A stretch of 64,000 nt of DNA from Symsagittifera roscoffensis (lineage: Eukaryota; Xenacoelomorpha; Acoela; Convolutidae). The stretch lies in assembly GCF_963678635.1 (NCBI RefSeq), contig NC_087068.1, positions 57,335,896-57,399,895 of the forward strand. Direction: 5' to 3'. The notes below the pieces were generated by a model. It did not search any database and was not told the origin of the DNA. It worked only from the letters and a program-made list of their open reading frames with translations. Positions 32,812 to 43,186 of the stretch are shown here, one piece after another (the first letter of the stretch is position 1; each line of letters begins with the position of its first letter). The position numbers were made by a program, and so were the translations under genes.

Positions 32812-34426
32812 CAGGTAAGTATGAATTAAGTGAATATTACTAACTAATTAAAATATTAAAAAACTCACCATACTTTATCCATGTTTTCTTTAGATTTTTA
32901 GCCTTCATCCGACAATCACCTACAAAAAACAACAAAAGACAAATAAAAATCGCAAATTTCATCAAACAGATTTCAAAAATTCTATTAATCTCTTACACTT
33001 ATAAATTAATAAATTTAATACCAATGCAGTAAATTCATCTATAATATTTTCCCCCAAAGCAGTAAATCTAATTATGATGAAAATTTGTATCTTAAAATTC
33101 CTCCATAACTAGCAGTAAATTTCCAAATTCTATGCAGTAAATTAATAAAATGCAATTGCAGTACTAACCTTTTAATATTTTCATTCATTCGCACAGAAAT
33201 TCTATCCACACTCGCACAGCTCGCCCACGAAGAATTGTTTAAAATAATGAATTTCAGTTTCAAGTTTTCACACTCAACAACTCTAACATATAATAACATG
33301 TTTCAAACTTTCCTTTAACCCGGTTGGAAAGGAATCATATACTAAACAAAACTAACCAACGCAGCTTACTAAATACCACAAATCATAGAATAACAGCATG
33401 ACTAAGAAAAGGAAACCAACGGTACCCAAACCGGATTAACCCAGTTTAAAACTGGATAATTTATTCTTTTGAGGACTATTATAAAGTCTAAGAAAGAAAT
33501 AATAAAACACAAAAAAGTCGAAAGACAAACCCATACCACAAACAATTTGATTTTTGAAAAAAGGACACAACCAACAAAACATAAGTAAGACCACAACAAA
33601 CCCAACATAAAACGTTGTCACATAACAGGACCCCTCACAAAAACCGCATGAAATCATACTCCCACTCCTGGCCTAACCCACCAGGAAGGACGTCCTGAGC
33701 ATGCTCTATAGCCGGCCTAACCCACCGTGCTACATCCACGCTTTGTGACCACACCTCTATTTTTAATAAGAGCTACTCAAGTGTGAGTAACTCTTCAAAA
33801 TAACCGAACTAAAACAAAAAGCTTTTGTGAAAACAACTAACTAAAATCATAACTAAAAAATATTAAACTAATAAATGTTTTATAAAATGTAAATTACATT
33901 ATGCAATACATAGATCAGAATACAACACCAAGGACGAACATCTAAAGACAAAACGACCCCACTACACTCGAGAGAGAATGACCAACCACAATCGATATGC
34001 CACTCACAATCACAACTCAAAGGATTTAGAGTACGACTTGACTTCGCAGAAAAGGACTTCATTGAACTAGACCAATGACCACCTCGATGTTCAAGTATAC
34101 GTACAGATCCGAGTAACCAGGCATCCCCTCCACGCACAATCTCCACGCCATTCCCAAACTAGATCAGACACAAAAGAAGTTCTCCACGCAGAACAGAAAA
34201 ACCTGACATAGCAAACCATTCTGAAATCAGATTTGAGTTTGTTGCAAAGACTTAGTCGTTGTCACTAGAAGACACAACGTCTTATGTCTCTAACTCCAGC
34301 TTCCTGGAACTTCTTTAATAAAAAGGAAACAGAAGAAATAAGATGTTCGCCAAACACCAACGTCCATCATCCATCCTTCGAATTGCAGAAGAACTATTCT
34401 AAAAAACTCTGTAAAACCCGGATGGG
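32812..34426 (+). other. Element A 3' region without a gene
   Basis: Same content as 29831-31445 of B: intron-like segment 32815-32901 (87 nt, donor CAG|GTAAGTAT, acceptor ATTTTTAG), GCAGTAAAT cluster from about 33026 to 33142, hairpins, and the terminal CCCGGATGGG. No supported gene. Confidence 0.7.
32815..32901 (+). other. Element A intron-like segment after ORF7 stop
   Basis: Same donor, TACTAAC and acceptor as in B; 87 nt. Its presence in the integrated copy means the RNA that was reverse-transcribed was not spliced here. Confidence 0.6.
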
Positions 34427-34836
34427 TGGAACCTGATCTAAACTACATTTTATGATTGGATAATTTAGATATTTTACCAATGTAAAGTATTTAATATTAA
34501 CCAATCATGATCCATCTAACTAACAACCCACTTATTTGTAAGTGCTGAAGTTACTTGTAATTTCAGCACCAGAGAGATTTGAATTTAACTTAGAAATTAG
34601 TTGGACTCTCCCGAGCACTTCAGCAGCCGCAATAAACCAGTATACCCTAGATCTATTGAGCCTAGCAGAGACTAGTTAAACAACCTGAGACTAGATAGTA
34701 TAAGAGTAAGATTAGGATCGGTATTAGACTAAGAAGTTGCACGAATCTATCCGGCCGAAAATAAGATAGCGTGACGAGCAGACGGTGTACCCTATCCGAA
34801 ATTACTCTATGAGTTATACACCCAAGTCATAACTCA
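34427..34836 (+). repeat. Element A 3' LTR, 410 bp
   Basis: TGGAACC...AACTCA, by eye identical to both LTRs of B. It is followed by AAAG (34837-34840) and unrelated host sequence. Confidence 0.95.
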
Positions 34837-35575
34837 AAAGTGCAAAGATTGGTTTTTAAAGGCATTTCATTTTAAAATATGGGCATCATCAATCAAAAGC
34901 TTTTCAAAGAAAAAAGTAACAACATTGCCATAAAAAGATACATTTTGGAGCTCATCTGAAAATGGGGGAAAAGCGTCCGCGTGACTGAAAAAAATGTCAA
35001 TGTAAAATAGTTACTTGGTGTTAAACGTGGGTAAATTTCATCCCGCTTCGAGCCTATGTATTCTTTTCCCCTCTCTCAATTTTTAATACGTAATTGGAAA
35101 ATAGTGGTTAGCCTTTGCATGTATACGCTTATAAAAGCGTATAAGGTCGGACTTATTTTTAAAATACTTGCGGAAAATACCAGCATTTTACGTTGATTTT
35201 TTTCCAAGGAAGTAATACCACAATTATAAAAAATTCAAATTGAGCTGCTGTTTACTTTTTTCATATTTATCTGTGTGCCAAATAGTTATGGTGTAAATTT
35301 TTGGAAGCATAAATTGTTATTCTAGATTAGCTTTTCCAACTCCGCTGCAAAACATTTTGCAAAACTTTAAATAAAGCTGATAAAAGAGAGTGCCCTGATG
35401 GTCACATTGTTTTTTTTCGGTTTCGGATTTAACTTTAGACTGATTGAATATGGACTCAAATAACGGTAAGAATATCTTAGTGACTCTATCACTACTGCTA
35501 GTGAACTAAATTTATGTTTATTATGCACTATACTACACTCACTGACAAAAACGAAGTAGTATCGAATTTAGAACT

Positions 35576-36112
35576 AACAAGACTGCTCGTATCAGGGCGA
35601 AGCCCTGAAAGTTCCGACTGCCTTTTAAGGTCTATGGAGCATTAATAAGATGAAAAATTTCAATGTAATAAAAAAATTTAATAAACTTTTTGAAAAAATT
35701 TGAGATAAAATTTGATAAAAAAACATCCCCCCACACGTCATATTAAGTTCAAAGTGATAGATTTTGCGCCTATTAACAAATCAATTATGGCATATAAGCT
35801 TCCTTGAACCAATTTGGAACGATTTCTAAGGCGGATTAAATCTCGCTTACGCGTTAATAGCGCGAAATTTATCGCGCGTTAATTGTCCCAAATTGGCCAA
35901 AATGGCAATCTTTAAACCCCCATAACTTTACAAAAAAATGATCACAGATAAAATATCTTTTCAAATTCAAGCTCAGGACAACAATACCTTTCGAATGATA
36001 TAAAAAAATTCCGTCAAAAATGGCTAGTTAAAAAGTCGAAATTTGTCTGAAGAAAAAAAAACCCACCCCGAGCACAAATATTCCGTTACTTTCGTATCGA
36101 AAGTCGGAACAA
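35576..36112. repeat. Dispersed repeat, copy 1 (possible non-autonomous DNA transposon)
   Basis: About 537 bp, repeated at 36231-36766 with roughly nine tenths identity by eye. Near its ends GTTCCGACT and AGTCGGAAC are inverted repeats. The left side carries the hairpin CAGGGC-GAA-GCCCTG, the middle GCGCGA-AATTTA-TCGCGC (35860-35877) and the right end ACTTTCG-TAT-CGAAAGT. No coding frame of its own. Confidence 0.6.
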
Positions 36113-36230
36113 TAAGTATGTAATTTCGAAAGAGATCGATTTTAGCATGAAAAAAGTACAAAGATTGAATAGAAAAGATTAAGATGGTTTTGGATGAATT
36201 CAAACTTGATTTATATTGATCTTCAACTAA

Positions 36231-36766
36231 AACAAGACTGCTCGTATCAGGGCGAAGCCCTGTTTTTTCCGACTGCCTTTTAAGGTTTATGGAGCAGTAA
36301 TAACATTTAAAAAATTCAATGAAATAAAACAAAATGAAAAAAAAAATTTCTAAAATTTCAAATTTTTTATGAAAATCATCCCCCCACACGCCATATAAAG
36401 TACAAAAGGATAGATTTCGCTCCTTGTAACAAACCAATTATGGCAAATAAGCTTCTTTTAACCAATTGGGAACGATTTCTAAGACGGATTATCTCTCCGC
36501 TTACGCGTTAAAAGCGCGAAATATACCGCGCGTTAATTGTCCCGAATTGGCCAAAATGGCAACCTTTAAACCCCCGTAACTCTACGAAAAATGATCACAG
36601 GTGAAATATCTTTTCAAATTTGAGCTCAGGACAACAATACCTTTCGATTGATATAAAAAGATTCCGTCAAAAATGGCTAGTTAAAAAGTCGAAATTTGTC
36701 TGAAGAAAAAAAAAACCCACCCCGAGCACAAATATTCCGTTACTTTCGTATCGAAAGTCGGAACAA
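36231..36766. repeat. Dispersed repeat, copy 2
   Basis: Same orientation as copy 1, separated from it by 118 bp. The CAGGGC/GCCCTG and ACTTTCG/CGAAAGT hairpins are kept; the first inverted end is altered (TTTTTTCCGACT). A 137-codon antisense frame across this copy is explained by the repeat and is not called. Confidence 0.6.
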
Positions 36767-37633
36767 AAAGTGAGCTAGATCAAATTAAATCAATTTAAAT
36801 CCATTTTTTTCAGTCTGAATTTATTTTTATTTTTAGGTTTCAATCTAAACCTCTTTTTCTCATTCATATTTCATCAGTTTCAACTTTATGCTGTATTTAT
36901 TCATTGCACATAATTTTTCATTTTACATCCATAGCGTATGGTAACACAATGAAAAAACCAAATACTTCTCAAAATACCATTAACATCATATGATTTCATT
37001 GCATATTTCGAGCTCAAAATTTGATCTATATTGACCATTTTCTTGATTTATTATAACTATTTTTGCCGGAAAGCTGATTTACATTGATGATTTTATATGA
37101 ACCTGTTGCCTCTTTTTGAGCTCAAAAGCTGATTTTTTGAGCGTTTTCTGAATCTGTTAACAGACGTTTGTCAAAATTTAGGTTTTAAAATGAATATTTT
37201 CTGTGATTTTAATGAAAGTTTGCGAATTAAAAATCTTATTTCTATTCAACATTTTCTCAAGTTGCTACATACGTTTTTATTTAAAAGCTAGTTCACATTG
37301 ATGATTTTTGCTGATTAGTATTGGTTTTATCTTTATTTCTACTTATCTGGCACGTTTTTATTATTTGAGAAATCGAGAAAAAAAATTTTACTTATTTTTC
37401 TAAATAGCTTGTTCTTGCAATTCTAGCAAAAAAATTTAATTGTTTTTATTTTAAATGGACTTTTAAACAGTAAAGCTACTTTGCTAATGGGTATCTTTGA
37501 ATGGATTTGAATGGAACTTAGTAGGACTCGGATGAGTTAAAGTAAGATTTGGCTGAATTTTAATTAGTCGAAAAATCCTTCAGAATTGTTTAACATAGAT
37601 TTTTTTAGACTCTCAAATTGATCCAAAATTTTC

Positions 37634-37864
37634 AAAATGGTTCAAAATTTTCAAAGTCAATTTAACTCAATTTGAAACCATTTTAGTCAGTGTGGGTAGG
37701 TACAGAATATATGGATTTGAATGACATAATTTATGGATATTTGGATATATGAATATATGGATTTGAATGACAAAATGGTCCAAAATTTTCAAGGTCAATT
37801 TAACCCAATTTGAAACCATTTTAGTCAGTGCGGGTAGGTACAGAATATATGGATTTGAATGACA
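37634..37864. repeat. Local tandem repeat, 93-bp units 138 bp apart
   Basis: Units at 37634-37726 and 37772-37864 share AAAATGG...TTTAGTCAGTG...GGATTTGAATGACA with few differences. The 45-bp spacer itself contains another ATATATGGATTTGAATGACA-like copy, so the array probably grew by unequal exchange. Confidence 0.75.
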
Positions 37865-39609
37865 TATAAAAAATCTCTTTCAGTCGCATTTTGATTGACT
37901 TTCGGATGGATTTTGGATGGATTTAGAATATTTCCACTATCTAAAAAAACAGTTGGGATTTTCCTTTGCCGAAAACTGCTAGTGCAACGTTCTTTAGAAA
38001 ATCAAAGTAGGTTCCAATGATCAGTTTATTTTTGCCGGAAAACAAACTTGGCCGCATGTAAATAACTTTTAAAAAGAGTTTTCAAAAACTGGATATCAAG
38101 AAGTTTCTCTATAGTTTGAAAGAAACGTTGCTCGCGAGAGTTTTTCTAAAGTGGTTTTGCATTATATCTAATTGTAAGTAGAAAACTGTAGCAATCGAAG
38201 TTTTAGTGGAAAAGTTGTATCATATACTTTGGTTTTCGCGTTAAATTTTTTCTAACGTACGAGAGTAATCTTGGGTTTATTTTATTATGAATTGAAGAAA
38301 CCAAAAATTAAAAAAAACTATCTGCCTATATTTTATCTGCATTTTGTCTAAAACTGCCGCAAATTCTTAAAAGTTGTTTTTTGAAAAATTTAAAAAAAAT
38401 CATAATTTTGTTGATTTCAAGGCTCTCGTTTTTGTGTTGGCATTTTTATTTTGTTGTCTGGCTTAAAAACTCTCTACTGTGATTGCCTCTTTTCTAAATT
38501 TTTTTTCTTTTGCTTAGAATTTTTTTAAAAAAATTTTAAATTCCTTCTTTTGAACCAATGAACTAACTTCCCGTAAATCATCAGCGGGAGATTAATCACT
38601 TAGTTAAAAAAAATTTTTTAACCAATCGGACTTGAGCATAGAACATGCAACCTTAATTTTAGGGGGATTGTTCACATGGGCCATTTTTTAATCGGTCTTG
38701 TTTTGAAAATCTTTCTGTTCAGCTTATTGCTGATGAATTAACCTTGAGTTTTTCAAGAAGCTGCTCAGATTTGCTTTTTAATGCGAATTTTAGTACTTTT
38801 AAGTTATTTTCCGGTTACATAATTTCTGTTTATGCCAAAACAAGTGTTAAGTTTTGCTTGCAGTTGCAGTAATTTTGCAGTTTTAATCAAATACGATTAA
38901 CACATAACCAGATCTGGCAAGCATGTGATCAGATATGTCACATACACGTGGTCAGATCTGGCAGACTTGTGTTCAGATCAAGTTCCCCAGTGTTCTCGAA
39001 ATGTTGGAAATGTTGCAAGACGTCTTGCGTAAGAACATTATTCTTGCTTTTTCTTGCAAAGTTCTTGCAAGATTTGTTTGTGCAAGAAATAAGCAAGATT
39101 TTGCAGTCTAATCCAAAATTTGATCTATTTGCTCACCGATTCATTGTTTGGTATACTCACTGTTTTTAAAATTCCTAATCATATTGTTGGATTACATTCC
39201 CCAAAACCAAACAAAACCTGAAGAAATTGCCCGAATGCAGGCGAAACCAAGGTTTCTAAAGGAAAAAACTTCATTTTTTGAAAAACTTCAAAAAAAGTTA
39301 ATGATCAAAAAATTTCGATTATTGATGAGAAAGTTTTTACTCCTTATTAACCCAAATATAAAAGTGCAAAATGCAAAAAATCTGAATTTTGCAAATTTAG
39401 AAGTTTGCATGAAACGCATAATTTAATAAACGTTAGTGAAAATCAACCTGGCTGGGTGAATGCAAGTTTTGCAAGATTCTTACAAGATTTGCATTCCTTT
39501 GCAAGAATATTGCAAAGATTGCTTTCTAGGTGCACCAGAAATGAACGTATTGTCTGTGTTTTGTCCGTTAATAGAAGAAATGCTTTCAAAATAACTTTTT
39601 TGAAAATAT

Positions 39610-40019
39610 TGGAACCTGATCTAAACTACATTTTATGATTGGATAAATTAGATATTTTACCACTGTAAAGTATTTAATATTAACCAATCATGATCCATCT
39701 AACTAACAACCCACTTATTTGTAAGTGCTGAAATTACTTGTAATTTCAGCACCAGAGAGATTTGAATTTAACTTAGAAATTAGTTGACTCTCCAAGAGAA
39801 CTTCAGCAGCCGCAATAAACCAGTATACCCTAGATCTATTGAGCCTAGCAGAGACTAGTTAAACAACCTGAGACTAGATAGTATAAGAGTAAGATTAGGA
39901 TCGGTATTAGACTAAGAAGTTGCACGAATCTATCCGGCCGAAAATAAGATAGCGTGACGAGCAGACGGTGTACCCTATCCGAAATTACTCTATGAGTTAA
40001 CCACCTCGGTCATAACTCA
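39610..40019 (+). mobile_element. Solo LTR of the same family, 410 bp
   Basis: A complete LTR (TGGAACC...AACTCA) with host sequence on both sides and an ATAT duplication at 39606-39609 and 40020-40023, the product of LTR-LTR recombination that deleted an element interior. It has the GTTGACTCTCCAAGAGAACTTC variant shared only with the 59539 LTR, and the TTAACCACCTCGGTC end shared with the C 5' LTR. Its palindrome at 39725-39752 is perfect. Confidence 0.95.
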
Positions 40020-41063
40020 ATATGCGAAACCGAATAAAGTCAACAAAATACTGGGGAATTTAATTCAATATCATCTTTCATTTTATCTATGTTATGTCAT
40101 TATGCGCTTTTCTAGGCAATTATTTAATCAATATACAAAAATTCTTTTATCAAAAAAGCCAGATATCTTCGATTTAATGATTTTAAAACCAATAGTTTTT
40201 GCCCGTTTTTCATTTTTACTACAGTAATTATGTAGTGAAAACTAAAAACTGCCGTATCAGCGCAGATGTTTTGTTCCAACTTTCAAAAAATTTCGGACTA
40301 TTTATTCATAGGGTTTTTTTCTTCTTCAGTCAAACTGCAACAATCAAAATAAACGTTTACCCAATATTTTTTTCTATCTTTCATTGAAGATATCGAGTTC
40401 CCAAGTTCAAATGTGAGAAGATAACTTACTTTCGATGATCACTATATTTTTGAAGTCTCGGGGTTCTAAAATTGCAAAACTAGACACGCTCTGAGCTACT
40501 TTATGCGCGCTGTGATAATTTTAGTTATGAGGCTGAAAAGGCAATATATGATGCACTACAAAATTATTTTAAGGTGAATTCGTCGTACAATTTTGAACAA
40601 CTCAAATTTTCAGAATGATTATTTGACATTTTCCAAAACTTGAGACTTTTTAGTGTTTTCATACCAACATCAAATGATAATGATTAAAGGGTAGTCTGAA
40701 AATTCAGGACTTTGCACTGATATACAAGCAGTCTAATTGAACATATATTCTTCATCACGCAATCTACCGAAATCTTTCCGATAATTGTTTTTTCGTTGTT
40801 CTCTCAAACAAACTGTTGTGTTTATTTAAAAACCCGGGTTGATACAAGATGCTGCTAGTTCATCTCAAACATAAATCCAGTTTTCAATGTTCTGACTATT
40901 GAAAAGGGGAGGAGTTTTGTAACTCTTATTTTAGTTTTTTTCCCACCCAAAGTCAGGTATCAAAAAAATTATTGGAATGCATTGAGTAGTATATCATTTG
41001 AAAGCTATTTTAGTGGTGATTCAAACTTTGTTTTAAAATTTCAAAAAAATTTATAGTGCCAAG
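40020..41063. other. Host DNA between the solo LTR and element C
   Basis: About 1 kb of AT-rich sequence with no supported gene or RNA. The short frame at 40199-40387 has no recognisable domain and I do not call it. Confidence 0.6.
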
Positions 41064-41473
41064 TGGAACCTGATCTAAACTACATTTTATGATTGGATAA
41101 ATTAGATATTTTACCAATGTAAAGTTTTTAATATTAACCAATCATGATCCATCTGACTAACAATCCACTTATTTGTAAGTGCTGAAATTACTTGTAATTT
41201 CAGCACCAGAGAGATTTGAATTTAACTTAGAAATTAGTTGAACTCTCCCGAGTACTTCAGCAGCCGCAATAAACCAGTATACCCTAGATCTATTGAGCCT
41301 AGCAGAGACTAGTTAAACAACCTGAGACTAGATAGTATAAGAGTAAGATTAGGATCGGTATTAGACTAAGAAGTTGCACGAATCTATCCGGCCGAAAATA
41401 AGATAGCGTGACGAGCAGACGGTGTACCCTATCCGAAATTACTCTATGAGTTAACCACCTCGGTCATAACTCA
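41064..41473 (+). repeat. Element C 5' LTR, 410 bp
   Basis: TGGAACC...AACTCA. It differs from the 59539 LTR at, for example, ACCAATGTAAAGTTTTT against ACCACTGTAAAGTATTT, and at the end TTAACCACCTCGG against TTATACCCATCGG. It has the perfect form of the 28-bp palindrome. Confidence 0.95.
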
Positions 41474-41475
41474 TC

Positions 41476-41485
41476 TGGTGCGACC
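41476..41485 (+). other. Element C primer-binding site
   Basis: TGGTGCGACC two bases after the LTR, the same as in B and D. Confidence 0.8.
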
Positions 41486-41560
41486 ATAAGTCTCGAACAA
41501 GACCTTAATAGCTTAGAATTAACCAAAAATAGATTAGAATTTAGACAAAACATTTTTAAA

Positions 41561-41794
41561 ATGTTATACGACGATAATTTAATCGAAATGTCTCTACGAC
41601 TCAATAGATCAGAGCCAATATTCCGAACGATAATAGAACTACCCGGAATTGGAAGAAGACCTCGAACCAGAGACGACATACGACAAAGTAGAAACTTACC
41701 AAATAGTTATATGATAGTACGGCAAAAGCCAACACAAACTTTTATATTTAGAATCTTATTAGCAATGAATTTAGATTTTCATTTGCAAACTTAA
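41561..41794 (+). CDS. Element C ORF0, 77 aa, unknown
   Basis: Homologue of the B frame at 13468-13674, with nine extra N-terminal codons. The frame stays open upstream without an ATG back through the primer-binding site into the last 25 bases or so of the LTR, reading a plausible Leu/Glu-rich segment that D shares. It has the GIGRRPRT segment and conserved C-terminus. Unknown function. Confidence 0.55.
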   Translation: MLYDDNLIEMSLRLNRSEPIFRTIIELPGIGRRPRTRDDIRQSRNLPNSYMIVRQKPTQTFIFRILLAMNLDFHLQT

Positions 41795-42718
41795 ATCTTG
41801 AAGCCAATCTTCATGCTCATTACAGGCGCTAAACAAAATATTAATATACAATAACGATTGATAAAAATATCTCAGATCGTTTTCCTAAAATTCTGCAGTA
41901 TTATATAAAACATGTTTGGAAAATATTTATTGAAAATCAAAATAAAAATTAGTAGCATGACAATAAACTGTTAGTAATCATAAAATCATCAGTTGTCTCA
42001 GCTTCATCACCTAAAACATAACAGCAATCATAAGCTCACTAATATCATTAAAACACTAAATCTTTTCTTAAACAAATTTAAACCATTTTAAACTTAAATT
42101 CACTTAATTTTAAAATCAGATCATCAAGGCTTATCCTTGGATCTTAATTCATTTTCTATCTAATTAAATTTAAACTTGATCATCAAGGCCTATTCTTGGA
42201 TCAAAAAGAACAATTTTGTTCTCCCCCACCCACTTAGCTAGTGTCTAACGACCTCAAACGTCGATTCACTATCCAACCCTTTCAAAAAACCCAAGACTAA
42301 TAGAAATTTTTGAACAAAACTAATCATTCAAATTAGGATAAACAGTGAAGAACTTCAGTTATTCATCCTTCACTTGAACCCTCCTCTTACCAGACCCAGG
42401 ATAAATCGTAGACTTAGTAATTTAAAATAGTATCTAACGAACTACTCGCGTTCTAATTATACCTGAACCTTGTGGATCGATTTACTATTCTCCAACCCTT
42501 GAACACAATCACTACCCTTAAGTAAGATTAAGTAAGTTAACACCTTAGCTTATACTAGCCACGAGAAAGTAAAAAATCATTCTTCGGAATCGATATTCTT
42601 TTCTCTCCAACCCTGAACAAATAGACCCAGGTTAAGCTAACCAAAAAATCGTAAGGACTAACAATTTAAGAAAATAGAAATCATATAACAACTTTTTGCA
42701 TCCATCATCCTAAACCTT
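41795..42718 (+). other. Element C structured leader
   Basis: Same series of hairpins as in B. In C the second CAAGG stem pairs with TCTTG, so a G-U pair replaces G-C; the AGAAC hairpin becomes AGAACA/TGTTCT; one UUCG loop is changed to UUCA. Stems are mostly kept while loops vary, which supports RNA structure. No coding frame. Confidence 0.65.
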
Positions 42719-43186
42719 ATGTCATTTAAAAATCTAGGAAACAAACAAACAATCGTTTTGCACAACTGTGAAATAGAAAACACAAAATACGACCTTGTAA
42801 TCACACCTCACACACAAACAGTTGGATATATTAGAACAAAACGACAAACACTAAAAAGAAAAATAATAACTAAACAAAGACAAATAACACGAAAAAGATT
42901 TTCCAAAAATAGAAACGCATTTTCAGAATCAGAAGCCAGCAATTTAGACGAACTCTATAAATTAAAAGAATCTATAGATAAAAATTGCCCCATTCACGAT
43001 CAATTATATTTTTCTGACTCAGAAACAACTTCAAATTCATCAAAAAGAGGAAAAAGAAGAATAAAAAAGCAATATAAACACAAACCAGTACATTTATATA
43101 ATTGGAATCAACCAATTAGACACATCGATAATTACCTATTAACAGTCATTAAACGAAAAAATGAGCCAAACACACACTCCAAGTGA
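42719..43186 (+). CDS. Element C ORF1, 155-aa basic protein
   Basis: Same length as in B and D, with scattered mostly conservative replacements (for example Asn-Asn-Lys to Glu-Asn-Thr near residue 19) and the KRGKRRIKKQYKHK run unchanged. It overlaps the gag-pol start by 26 bases, as in B. Intact in an otherwise decayed element. Confidence 0.78.
   Translation: MSFKNLGNKQTIVLHNCEIENTKYDLVITPHTQTVGYIRTKRQTLKRKIITKQRQITRKRFSKNRNAFSESEASNLDELYKLKESIDKNCPIHDQLYFSDSETTSNSSKRGKRRIKKQYKHKPVHLYNWNQPIRHIDNYLLTVIKRKNEPNTHSK

Larger units (their letters stand above)
1..34836 (+). mobile_element. Element A: giant Ty3/gypsy-like LTR retrotransposon, left end outside window, split by element B
   Basis: The window opens inside the gag-pol frame of this copy; base 1 matches base 15917 of element B and is a first codon position. 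A runs to 12963, is interrupted by B (12964-31855), and continues at 31856 to its 3' LTR ending at 34836. The four bases CTTT are present on both sides of B (12960-12963 and 31856-31859) but once in uninterrupted copies (28875-28878 in B), so B was inserted into an already integrated A. A and B differ at few positions by eye, while C differs from both by several percent, so A is a young copy. The flank after its 3' LTR begins AAAG (34837-34840), the expected right half of a target duplication whose left half is outside the window. Confidence 0.93.
34837..39609. other. Host DNA between element A and the solo LTR
   Basis: About 4.8 kb of AT-rich sequence with many A- and T-runs. I see no convincing exon series. 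It holds a duplicated 537-bp palindrome-rich repeat (35576-36112 and 36231-36766) and a local 93-bp tandem repeat (37634-37864). Near 38900-39560 there are repeated CAGATCTGGCA and TTGCAAGA words. Short frames at 38948-39638 lack any recognisable domain and are judged chance. Confidence 0.6.

Noticed and set aside
36024-36437. Antisense 137-codon frame in host DNA
   Set aside because: It spans the end of one repeat copy and the start of the next, with no domain and no equivalent at the other copy.
38948-39638. Three overlapping short + frames in host DNA as a possible gene
   Set aside because: They overlap in different frames, lack domains, and contain TTGCAAGA-type simple repeats; I see no consistent splice structure.
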